Assembly: GCA_036502005.1 (NCBI GenBank) | Contig: DASXZH010000001.1 | Span: forward strand, 1-64,000 | Reading direction: 5' to 3' | Length of the DNA: 64,000 nucleotides | Origin: DASXZH01 sp036502005 | GTDB taxonomy: Bacteria > Armatimonadota > Fimbriimonadia > Fimbriimonadales > Fimbriimonadaceae | Shown here: positions 34,330 to 42,068 of the stretch, in pieces | Layout: each line of letters starts with the position of its first letter | How positions within the stretch are numbered: position 1 is the stretch's first letter | Translations under genes and position numbers: made by a program | Notes under the pieces: model-generated | The model's input: the letters and a program-made list of their open reading frames with translations, nothing else | What the model was told of the DNA's origin: nothing | Databases searched by the model: none

Positions 34330-34950
34330 TTAGTCCAGCCTTCCGGTCACATAGTTAACCAATTCCGCGCCGTAATACTCCATGTCCTCAACAACTTTTT
34401 TGGACACGTTGGCGAAATAGTTGTAGCAAACGAAGCCGATTACGGCCACAGAGATTCCGGTTGCCGTCGAAACCAATGCTTCCGAGATACCACCTAAAAT
34501 AGCGGTGGGATTGGAAAGTCCCGCCTGCGAAGCAACCCTGAATGCCGAGATCATTCCCGCGATGGTTCCCAGCAATCCCAATAGAGGCGAGATGTTAACG
34601 ATCGTTTTGATAATCGGCAAGTTCGCTTCAAGGCCAGGCTGCTCATTGGCCGCCTCCTGCTCCATGGCCATTTCGATTCGATCTGCCGGGCGATGTGCGT
34701 TCTTTAGGCCCCGGGCAAACATTCGGCCCACTGGACCGCCTGTCTGTTCGCTTATCGCGATGGCTTGGGCAGGATCGCCCTTCGGCTCGAAATGGGTCTT
34801 AACCAGGTCGAGGAGTTCGTCCCCATCTACGTTTGCCCTTCGCAGGGTGATAAAGCGCTCGATGGCGATCGCGATTAGGACAATCGAGCAGACTATCAGC
34901 GGATACATCATGATCCCGCCGTTGTGAATGAATTCAAGAACCGTATTCAT
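34330..34950 (-). CDS. exbB: ExbB/MotA/TolQ family proton channel
   Basis: A 206-residue protein with three membrane helices. The N-terminal part reads MMYPLIVCSIVLIAIAIERFITLRR. The signature NISPLLGLLGTIAGMISAF, followed by a third helix (GISEALVSTATGISVAVIGFVCYNYF), is the family hallmark. It is the first gene of the minus-strand TonB operon. The start at 34950 is ATG, and the 124-bp gap upstream to 35075 should hold the promoter. The paralogue is at 40077-40733. Confidence 0.92.
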   Translation of the reverse strand: MNTVLEFIHNGGIMMYPLIVCSIVLIAIAIERFITLRRANVDGDELLDLVKTHFEPKGDPAQAIAISEQTGGPVGRMFARGLKNAHRPADRIEMAMEQEAANEQPGLEANLPIIKTIVNISPLLGLLGTIAGMISAFRVASQAGLSNPTAILGGISEALVSTATGISVAVIGFVCYNYFANVSKKVVEDMEYYGAELVNYVTGRLD

Positions 34951-35074
34951 AGATTTTTGCTAGCGAATTGGAAACCGTGGTCCATGAGGCGACATTGACG
35001 CATGGAAATGCTACGAGGATGTTGGATGTGCCGCCTAGAAGGCCGGACAAAGGGAGACTTAGGCGGCTAGTTCG

Positions 35075-35602
35075 CTAACAGGGAGGCGCGCGAGGGGCTT
35101 GAATTGAAAGCGATACGGCTTCAAATGAGCCTAAATATTCTTGGATGGAGTTTCGCGGCTTGGCTTGTTGTTCCATCGCCACTGGGGCTCGACAAACGCA
35201 AGCGCTGCCATCGGATGTGTGAATACGTTGCGAAGCACTGGACTGCGAAAGCTTGCTTTCGCTCTTAGCTAGGAAGCTTGCTTCCGTTAAGCGATGCGAA
35301 CTCGCGGCAGCAAGCTGCCTGATTGGAGCGAAAGCAAGCTTTCGCAGTCCAGAGCTTCGCGACGGATTTGAAACTTCTCCCGAAAATCGAAAATCGAAAA
35401 TCGAGAATTCACCGGGGCCTTGGCCGCCAACTTTCTTTTCCTCAATCTTCGAATCCGGCTGGGCGCGCCGCTTGGTGGAACTAACCGTCGCGCAAAAATC
35501 ACAATGATCGCACCGGTGCTCGGAATCGTGGTGGTGCCCGATGATGCTCACAGCCGCTAGCACTGGGAGGATGATTCTGAATAGGGCAGAAATAAATCTC
35601 AT
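35075..35602 (-). CDS. exported His/Cys-rich protein, DUF2946-like, with repeat insertions
   Basis: A 175-residue protein with an N-terminal hydrophobic segment (ALFRIILPVLAAVSII), then GHHHDSEHRCDHCDFCAT, a cluster of histidines and cysteines that should bind a metal. It ends in APRAPPC. Two paralogues are at 36019 and 36738. The middle is unusual: EFSIFDFRFSG is coded by the repeat at 35382-35410, and codons over 35238-35352 lie in a large hairpin array. The frame remains open, but these residues are probably not native. It lies 13 bp downstream of the csoR gene on the same strand, so it should be controlled by it. Confidence 0.65.
   Translation of the reverse strand: MRFISALFRIILPVLAAVSIIGHHHDSEHRCDHCDFCATVSSTKRRAQPDSKIEEKKVGGQGPGEFSIFDFRFSGEVSNPSRSSGLRKLAFAPIRQLAAASSHRLTEASFLAKSESKLSQSSASQRIHTSDGSACVCRAPVAMEQQAKPRNSIQEYLGSFEAVSLSIQAPRAPPC
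35238..35366. repeat. nested hairpin array inside a coding region
   Basis: A perfect 26-bp inverted repeat has arms at 35238-35263 and 35327-35352. Inside and within the arms are four short palindromes: GCGAAAGCTTGCTTTCGC, GGAAGCTTGCTTCC, GGCAGCAAGCTGCC and GCGAAAGCAAGCTTTCGC. Directly beyond the right arm, 35349-35366 carries CCAGAGCTTCGCGACGGA, shared exactly with 15626-15643. It is a REP-like element. Confidence 0.75.
35382..35410. repeat. word-like AAAATCG triple repeat
   Basis: Three tandem units of GAAAATC, ending GAGAATTC. It codes FSIFDFRF in the His/Cys-rich protein. It resembles the repeat at 42366-42398 in the ZIP gene. Confidence 0.6.
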
Positions 35603-35615
35603 CGGCGGTTTGGAG

Positions 35616-35906
35616 TTATTTCAAAAATCGGGTGAGTGAGTTTCGTATCTCTTCAGAACGGGCGGATTCCGGCAAATCGGCGCAGCAATGATCTTCGCCG
35701 CTGATCCCCTGATGGAGGACACAGCTTTGAAGGTGCTCGGTAAGACAGATTACTCCAAGTTGATCGAGCGCTCCCCTGAGGGCAACAATTTGCTGAAGCA
35801 GGTCCGCACAAGCGCGCTCTTCCGCGACCATTTTCTGTAGTCCCGTCACTTGCCCGGCTATTCTCGCCAAGCGCTTATTGGCACCTGTTTTTAATGCTGC
35901 TGTCAT
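35616..35906 (-). CDS. csoR: CsoR-family metal-sensing repressor
   Basis: A 96-residue all-helical regulator with the start at ATG 35906; the longer frame to 35978 runs through the operator. It begins ALKTGANKRLARIAGQVTGLQKMV. The metal ligands Cys33, His58 and Cys62 have the CsoR spacing of 25 and 4 residues, which is the Cu(I)-type C-H-C set. An additional C-terminal CVLHQGISGEDHCC adds His and Cys. It should bind DNA as a tetramer and release on metal binding. It is 13 bp upstream of a His/Cys-rich gene and is divergent from another. A good operator is at 35923-35941. Confidence 0.88.
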   Translation of the reverse strand: MTAALKTGANKRLARIAGQVTGLQKMVAEERACADLLQQIVALRGALDQLGVICLTEHLQSCVLHQGISGEDHCCADLPESARSEEIRNSLTRFLK

Positions 35907-35922
35907 CTGATAATATAGAGAT

Positions 35923-35941
35923 ACTATACCCCTGGGTAGTA
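35923..35941. promoter_or_regulatory. probable CsoR operator
   Basis: ACTATACCCCTGGGTAGTA contains TACCC-CT-GGGTA, a perfect 5-bp inverted repeat with C and G tracts as in known CsoR operators (ATACCCC..GGGGTAT type). It lies 17 bp before the csoR start and 78 bp before the divergent gene at 36019, so it could control both. TAATAT at 35911-35916 may be a -10. Confidence 0.6.
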
Positions 35942-36018
35942 CCGGCGGGGATCGGGACGGTTTTGTTAAGGAAATCAAAAACGTACGCTAAACCGTATGT
36001 TTTTGCGAGGATAATGAA

Positions 36019-36435
36019 TTGCGCGTGAAAGGCTCTAACCTTTTCCAACGGCTGGTGACATTCCTTGTGCCGCTCATTTTTGCGGTCACCGTCGTTACGC
36101 ATCATCACGATCACGGCGAAGATTGCGACCATTGCGCATTCTGCGCTACTGTTTCAGCGAATCGACGCCGGATAGTGCCCTCAGAACTCCTCCTGGAGAA
36201 TTTGGCTCCCGGTGGAAAACCTGGGTTGAACCCAGTTCCCATTTTTTATAGTTCGGGTCAAGGCCGGATTAAAGCCGCCCGAGTTATCAGACCGCCAACG
36301 GAACAAGCCCTCCCTCCCGAAACACCGCTTTTTCAGCACCCGTCAATCGTTGCGAACTGGCGCCAGTGGCAAGTCACTGAACCCACTGGACAAGATCCGC
36401 CGCGTGCCCGAAATGCCCGCGCCCCTCCCTGCTAA
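36019..36435 (+). CDS. exported His/Cys-rich protein, DUF2946-like
   Basis: About 138 residues starting at TTG 36019, or GTG 36025 in the same frame. A hydrophobic N-terminal segment (LVTFLVPLIFAVTVV) is followed by THHHDHGEDCDHCAFCATVSANRRR, a dense His/Cys metal-binding cluster. It ends RNARAPPC, as its paralogue at 35075 does. It has no repeat insertion and so probably shows the native form. The family (DUF2946-like by pattern) is small, exported and often beside copper or TonB genes. It is divergent from csoR across the operator. Confidence 0.7.
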   Translation: MRVKGSNLFQRLVTFLVPLIFAVTVVTHHHDHGEDCDHCAFCATVSANRRRIVPSELLLENLAPGGKPGLNPVPIFYSSGQGRIKAARVIRPPTEQALPPETPLFQHPSIVANWRQWQVTEPTGQDPPRARNARAPPC

Positions 36436-36707
36436 GTCGACGAATCTTTTTCGTCGAACCCTCCACTCGTAATTCGGTGCCGCGCGCCATGCCATCTGGC
36501 ATTCGCAAGGCACAGGGATAAGCCTGCACATAGGTAGGCAAGCAGGAGTTGAGAAATTGTTTTTAGACCTGACTACGCCACGAATTCGCGCTTTTTACGC
36601 AAGGCGAATTCTGACGATGAATGCTAATCGGACCAGGGATGCCTTGTGTCTTATGTCTTGTGTCCCCCTTAAAACACAAAACATAACACACAAAACACTT
36701 TGCCGCA
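36436..36707. other. intergenic region with word-like repeat
   Basis: The 272-bp gap contains an inverted word repeat at 36641-36699: GTGTCTTATGTCTTGTGT followed by AACACAAAACATAACACAC. The latter is close to the reverse complement of the former, so a stem-loop can form. I see no gene. Confidence 0.6.
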
Positions 36708-36737
36708 TTGGCCCATTTCGATAACCGGAGCCACGGG

Positions 36738-37226
36738 ATGTTACTGAAAAATACTTCCCGCTGGCTCCGCCAGTGCTTTGCTGCGGTGTTGCCGCTGCTT
36801 TTGGTATCGGCTATCAACCACCACCACAAGGACGGCCAAGATGCCGATCACTGCGTGATCTGCACCTCGATCGGCGCTGTCCGAAAGCGTGAGCTCCCTT
36901 CTGCTCTGCTTCCGGAGTGCTCCGTTGCGGGTGGCCCGCCGGACGAAAATCAGGAAGCCTATGTGTTGCGCCTTAACGCCCCGACACAGGCTCCCGATTG
37001 GGTCTTAACCGGGCAAACCGGAGCCGAAACGATCTGCCTACCGCAAGTGGCAGAGCCGCCGACCGCTGGAGTTTTCTTCGGCGGTTCGGCGTTCGCTCTA
37101 CCAATTCAAGCCCGGAACCTCGATTCCGTAATCGACATTCGAGAATCGACATTCGAGAATTCCCAGCTGGTGCCCAGGCGCGCTCCTCCAACGCGGATTC
37201 GCCCCCGCGGTCCTCCTCTCATTTAG
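36738..37226 (+). CDS. exported His/Cys-rich protein, third paralogue
   Basis: A 162-residue protein from ATG 36738, with CGGAG 13 bp upstream. The hydrophobic segment QCFAAVLPLLLVSAI is followed by NHHHKDGQDADHCVICTSIGAVRKREL. It shares the HHH...DHCxxC-x6-R layout with the two other paralogues and has a RRAPP sequence near its end. The codons for VIDIRESTFEN are a duplicated ATCGACATTCGAGA word (37129-37161), so a repeat has inserted here too. A terminator-like hairpin is at 37242-37266. Confidence 0.65.
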   Translation: MLLKNTSRWLRQCFAAVLPLLLVSAINHHHKDGQDADHCVICTSIGAVRKRELPSALLPECSVAGGPPDENQEAYVLRLNAPTQAPDWVLTGQTGAETICLPQVAEPPTAGVFFGGSAFALPIQARNLDSVIDIRESTFENSQLVPRRAPPTRIRPRGPPLI

Positions 37227-37241
37227 CTCAAACCGCATCAT

Positions 37242-37266
37242 CTGCCGCCTCATCGGCAGTTTCTTC
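37242..37266 (+). terminator. probable terminator
   Basis: CTGCCG-CCTCAT-CGGCAG gives a 6-bp GC-rich stem, followed by TTTCTT. It directly follows the third His/Cys-rich gene. Confidence 0.6.
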
Positions 37267-37418
37267 AGCGCATCTCATCGCCTAAGCCACTCTTAAGACT
37301 AAGTTGGCGGCAACGGCAATGGGCATACCGCAGCAACTGCAATTGGCGGCCAAGACCACACCATAACACCCATTCGGCTACCCGCCGAAGGGCCAGATGA
37401 TAGGAGTTTTGAATCTAA

Positions 37419-40036
37419 ATGCCTCAGAATCGAATGAAATTTAACGCCCGAGTATTAGCGGGCTGCGTTGTAGTTTTGCTGAGCCTTTGCCCAGCCGTTG
37501 CCGACGTTTACGGCCGACTCAAGTTCATCGTCAAGAACGCCGATGACGAGAAGCCGCTTACCAAGGGGAACATAACCCTAGAAGACTCGACCAACGTCCA
37601 TCCGAAGGTTACGCTCAAAATTGGTCCGGACGGAACGATCACAACCGATCCTCTCGAAGTTCGAGCTTGGCACATCACCACCTCATCGGACAACTTTGAG
37701 GACGACAAGCGAGACGTAACCGTGGTTCGCGACACCACCACCGAGGTGGAAGTCTTGATGGAGCCGGTGAAGGAAAAAACCATCACCATTAAGGCAAGCA
37801 AGACAACTGTCAAAACCAGCGATGTCAGCACCTCAAGCGTCCGTGATCAGCAGTTCCGGCAAGAGTTTCCAACCAGTTCCAACCCGCAGAGCCTGCAAAA
37901 AGAGCTTGTAACGGCGCCTGGAATGGTATTGGATTCCAATGGCCAAGTTCATCCCGGCGGAGAGCACAACGCGACCACCATTTATATCAACGGATATCAA
38001 CTTCCGGGAGCATTCCAAGGAAAGTTTGGCCAGGTGCTTAGCGGAACTGCCGCGCAAAGCATCGATGTCCAAACGGGAGGTTATGCTCCCGAATATGGAA
38101 GCGAAGCGGCCGCCATCCTAAACGTGGACCTCCGCGCGGGAACCGTAAACCCATTCTTCAACTATGATGCTGAAGCAGGGTCATTCAAAACCCTTTTCGA
38201 TCAGTTCACGTTCGGGGGCCAACTTGGCCAACCGTACGGAGAACCACTCGATTCAGGCCAGCAGGCAAGGCGGTTCTCCTATTTTGTCGATGTCACCCGG
38301 CGTTCCACTGCGAAGCTATCGAACCGCCGCAGCCTCAGTTCCAAACGGCGAACAACTACGGCGTTTCCTACACAGGCTTCGGAAACTTCGATTACAAAGC
38401 ATCCAGCCGGGACACCCTTTCGCTCTTCACCGGGGATAACCCCGCCAACAACGAGATCGCGGACAGAGCCGGCCTGCCCGATAGCTTTGCCGCTTATGGG
38501 CAAGGTTATGGATTAAATGGTTGGAGAAATGCCGACGGAACGATTCCAGGCGGGCTGGTGGCAAATCCCACTGGGATTGGATCGGGCGCCATTAAGCTGT
38601 TCTCCCAATACGCGGACAAGCAGGCAGATAACCAGACGGACCACAACGAGTTCGGCGCCTTGAGCTGGAGAAGGAACATTAGCGATACCGTTACCAGCCT
38701 TCTTTCGATCGGCCTTACTCATGCCGGGATCGATACGACGAATAACAATCCACTAATTCCAAACCTGACTTGGACAGGAAACGGCGGATCGTTGCAAACG
38801 GATAATTCGATCGAGTTCAATCCGACCCTCCATCGAAACTCGCACGACGCAGAGGGTAGCGGCAGCATTACGGCGCTGGCGAAGGCCCACACGCTGAAAG
38901 CGGGGTTCGTGTTCGATCAGCAAAACGGCGAAGAAAGTTATCAGGTTATTCCGGGCAGCCAGCTTGCGCTCGACTTGCTCGCGAACCCTGCAACTGGCCA
39001 GCCAGGCCTTCTGCCTAACGGAACCTACCAAATGGCGGGGGGTAACCAAGTGATGGACGTATACGGGAACCCGGTTTATTACGCCGCTGCCGGCGCATCC
39101 GCTCCGGTTCTTGATGTCTCAAGGTCGGGACACTATGCCGCTGCCTATGCGCAGGACACCTGGAAGATCACCAAGAAGCTCACCGTGGACTACGGTTTTA
39201 GGTTGGACAACTATCGCCAGGTGCAAACGACCACCACAAACGGCGGCAGCCCACAGAACAGCCACGTAGACCAAACCTTCGGCTCGCCAAGAATCAACTC
39301 GGCTTACGCGTTTGATTCCAAGACGGTGCTGCGGGCATCGATCAACCGGCTCGTAACCCAACCACCGCTAGCCGAAGGGCAGATCGTTGGAACCCAGATC
39401 GTTCCTGAGACTTGGACCCAGTACGACCTGAACCTTGAAAGGGAAGTCTCCAAGGGCCAAACGGCAAGAATCGGCTTTTACGATAAGTTCATCACGAACC
39501 AAATCGATACGAGTCTCCTCATCGGCCAAACCCAAATGGGAGCTTACACGTCGGTTAACTTCCAGAAGGGGCACACCGAAGGCTTTGAAGCGACCTATAA
39601 CTTGCAGCCTTCGGCTGTGAAGGGTTTGGCTGCTTATGTCTCGTACACCAACTCGCTAGCTAAGCCGACCGGCCCTGTGGATGGAAATGAAGCTCTGTAC
39701 GGCGATGCCCCTACCTATAATGACCACGACCAGCTAAACACCCTCAGCATGGGGGCGAACTACACGTTCTCGGGCTCAAAGACGAGCATCGGTGCCGACT
39801 TTTACTTCGGAAGTGGAGTTGAATCGAGCCGGTTGGAAGGCGATCTGCCACGCAACTCGCGCTACTACCTCAACCTGTCGATCACCCAGCCCAACATTTT
39901 CCGTAACGTGGACCTTGCGTTCATTGTGGAAAACGTCACGGACAACCGGGCGATTATCAACTATGAATCCGGCTTTAGCGGAACCCGTTTCCAACAGGGC
40001 CGCATGGCCATGATCGCTCTTAAGGGCAAGTTCTAG
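37419..40036 (+). CDS. TonB-dependent outer-membrane receptor, one frameshift
   Basis: The two frames join into a protein of about 872 residues. Frame 1 (37419 to about 38297) has a signal peptide (VLAGCVVVLLSLCPAVA), a regulatory-like domain (YGRLKFIVKNADDEKPLTKGNITLED) and a plug with GQVHPGGEHNATTIYINGYQLP and GYAPEYGSEAAAILNVD. Frame 2 (about 38303-40036) gives FHCEAIEPPQPQFQTANNYGV, the barrel and the end ESGFSGTRFQQGRMAMIALKGKF. The shift is -1 near ACCCGGCGTTCC. It is a paralogue of the receptor at 30607. Here the receptor comes first in its operon, before exbB, exbD, tonB and the ZIP gene. Possibly an assembly error, as the rest of the operon is intact. Confidence 0.82.
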
Positions 40037-40044
40037 GTTCAAAC

Positions 40045-40070
40045 GGGGCGGCGAACGCCGCCCCAAGGAG
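40045..40070 (+). promoter_or_regulatory. strong intergenic hairpin and ribosome binding site before exbB
   Basis: GGGGCGGC-GAAC-GCCGCCCC is a perfect 8-bp stem at 40045-40064, directly followed by AAGGAG 40065-40070 and the exbB ATG at 40077. No U-run follows. It probably protects the mRNA 3' end of the receptor and sets the level of the downstream motor genes. Confidence 0.6.
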
Positions 40071-40076
40071 ATTCTT

Positions 40077-40733
40077 ATGGATTCAGTATTTCACTTTATT
40101 CAAGCCGGCGGACTTGTCATGTATCCGCTCATTTTGCTATCGTTCGCAGCCGTTCTCATTATTGTCGAAAGGCTTATCGCCTTCAGGCAGCTTGGAGGAA
40201 CGTCCCCCGGTCTTACAGACCGGACCGTGAAGATGGTGCGCGAAGGAAAACTCGATGAGGCAACTAGCAACGCAGCCGCCAAGAGCGGCCCGGTCGCCAC
40301 TTCGATTCTGACGATCTTGCAAAACCGGAATTTGCCCGAGCCTGAGGTTGAGGGCCTGGTCGAAGAAGCGGGCCAGCCCTACTTCCAGCGGCTCGAGCGG
40401 TTTCTGCCGGTGCTGGACACGACGACAACGATCTCCCCTCTGTTGGGTCTTCTCGGCACTATCATCGGCATGATTGGGACCTTCAACGCCATCGCTGCCC
40501 AAAAGGCACACGGCAATTCCGATGCCGTCATGAGTGGCGTTGGAGAGGCTTTGTATGCCACGGCAACCGGCCTTTGCATTGCCGTCATCTGCTTCATCGC
40601 TTACAACTACTTCGCGTCTCGACTTCGCACGATCATTTCGGAGACCGAGCAGGCAGCGACCCGTGTGCTGAACGCCATCGCAGGCCACAACGCCTCGATA
40701 CCCATCAAAGAGAGGATAAAAGATGCAGTTTAA
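40077..40733 (+). CDS. exbB: ExbB/MotA/TolQ family proton channel
   Basis: A 218-residue protein, the second ExbB in the locus. MYPLILLSFAAVLIIVERLIAFRQ gives the first helix, and TTISPLLGLLGTIIGMIGTF is the signature. The third helix reads GVGEALYATATGLCIAVICFIAYNYFASRL. It is preceded by a canonical AAGGAG site and overlaps exbD by 11 bp. It differs enough from the copy at 34330 to suggest old rather than recent duplication. Confidence 0.92.
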   Translation: MDSVFHFIQAGGLVMYPLILLSFAAVLIIVERLIAFRQLGGTSPGLTDRTVKMVREGKLDEATSNAAAKSGPVATSILTILQNRNLPEPEVEGLVEEAGQPYFQRLERFLPVLDTTTTISPLLGLLGTIIGMIGTFNAIAAQKAHGNSDAVMSGVGEALYATATGLCIAVICFIAYNYFASRLRTIISETEQAATRVLNAIAGHNASIPIKERIKDAV

Positions 40734-41160
40734 ACGGCGTCACGAAATCAAGAGAACCAAGATCGAGATCATCCCGATGATCGACACGATGTTTTTTCTC
40801 CTTGTCTTTTTCATGCTGTCATCTTTGGCCCTGACCAAAATGAATGGACTTCCCGTGAACTTGCCGCAGGCTAGCACTGCCCAAAGGCAAGATACGACCG
40901 ACCTAACTGTGACCATCGACAAGAACTCACAAGTTTTTGTGAATAAGGATCCGGTGGACATCCGAGATTTGGCGACCAAGTTGGTTGATAAAGCAGGTGC
41001 CGGCGCGGATCTTTCGAAAGTATCCGTTGTGATCAACGCCGATTTCTCTGTTCAGCATGGTCTTGTCGTTAGGGTTATGGATGATTGCCGTTCGGTTGGC
41101 ATCAGCCATTTCGCAATCGCCACCAAACCCGAGGACGAACCCCAGGCAGGCGGCCAATGA
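40723..41160 (+). CDS. exbD: ExbD-like biopolymer transport protein
   Basis: A 145-residue protein. IEIIPMIDTMFFLLVFFMLSSLAL has the conserved Asp of the proton path, followed by the periplasmic domain with LVVRVMDDCRSVGISHFAIAT. The start is 11 bp inside exbB and the stop overlaps the tonB start (ATGA at 41157). It is similar in layout to the copy at 33911. Confidence 0.92.
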   Translation: MQFKRRHEIKRTKIEIIPMIDTMFFLLVFFMLSSLALTKMNGLPVNLPQASTAQRQDTTDLTVTIDKNSQVFVNKDPVDIRDLATKLVDKAGAGADLSKVSVVINADFSVQHGLVVRVMDDCRSVGISHFAIATKPEDEPQAGGQ

Positions 41161-42044
41161 CGGTCCCGGAATCAAGCCGCATGCGGATGGCCATACTCGT
41201 TGCTGTGCCGCTAGATGTGCTTCTCTGGATGCTATGCAGCCATGCCTTCTTACGCGTACCGATTCCCGATTTAGCGCCTGTGGAAATCACGCGGATCGTG
41301 ATAGACAACAAGGGCCGCAAGGTCGAAAAGGTCGTCACCAAGAAGGACATCGAAAAGAAGGTTGCCAAGGCGGTACAAGAGATCAAAACCCCTCCTAAAC
41401 CGAGGCCGAAACCTGTTGTTCAGCCCAAGGAGCCACTTAAGCCGGTGGAGAAACAAAAACCGACACCTCCTCCGCCTGAAGGTGCTCACAACAAGATAAT
41501 TACAGCGCCGCCCACAAAGGCCCCAGAACCGAACGCGCCTACTGTTCTGCCGGGTGGAAATGCCAATGTCGGCGCGCCAGCGACCGGCCAGCATGAAGGA
41601 AATGCGACGGTTAACGCGCCTGGCCCGACCTCGCCAACTCCGACCCCGACCAAGCAGCCGGAGCCACCGCCTCCTACCCCGCCAAAACCTGTTCTACCCA
41701 CACCCCAACCCACGCCTGAAGTAAAACCAACCCCCGCGCAACCTCCGTCTCCGCAGCCACCCGCCCCAAAGGGGCCGACCAAAGATGCCGAACCAAGTAA
41801 TCAGGTGAACCCGGAAATCCCGGATGATCTTAAGTCTCAGCAGTTCAAATCCTTTGTTAGAGTGGCTGTAGATGTAGCCGCCGATGGCTCCTACACGGTA
41901 ACCCTGCGCACATCTTCGGGGAATAGTGAGGTAGATAGAAGGGTCTTGGAAGCCCTAAAACGTTGGAAATGGAAACCCGCTCTTCGAAATGACGAAGCGG
42001 TTGCCTCCGTGCAGCGGTTTAAGTTCGAGTTCGAGGTGCAGTAA
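41157..42044 (+). CDS. tonB: TonB family energy transducer
   Basis: A 295-residue protein from ATG 41157, which overlaps the exbD stop; the longer open frame to 41085 lies within exbD. A short N-terminal helix (MAILVAVPLDVLLWMLCSHAF) is followed by a long Lys/Pro-rich spacer (KPRPKPVVQPKEPLKP, then PPPTPPKPVLPTPQPTP). The C-terminal TonB domain (VAVDVAADGSYTVTLRTSSGNSEVDRRVLEALKRWKWKPA) closes it. It energises the receptor at the head of this operon and perhaps also the other one. The TonB stop is in the same frame as the ZIP gene. Confidence 0.92.
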   Translation: MTVPESSRMRMAILVAVPLDVLLWMLCSHAFLRVPIPDLAPVEITRIVIDNKGRKVEKVVTKKDIEKKVAKAVQEIKTPPKPRPKPVVQPKEPLKPVEKQKPTPPPPEGAHNKIITAPPTKAPEPNAPTVLPGGNANVGAPATGQHEGNATVNAPGPTSPTPTPTKQPEPPPPTPPKPVLPTPQPTPEVKPTPAQPPSPQPPAPKGPTKDAEPSNQVNPEIPDDLKSQQFKSFVRVAVDVAADGSYTVTLRTSSGNSEVDRRVLEALKRWKWKPALRNDEAVASVQRFKFEFEVQ

Positions 42045-42068
42045 ATAGCGAGTTGGATTCAAGCCCTA

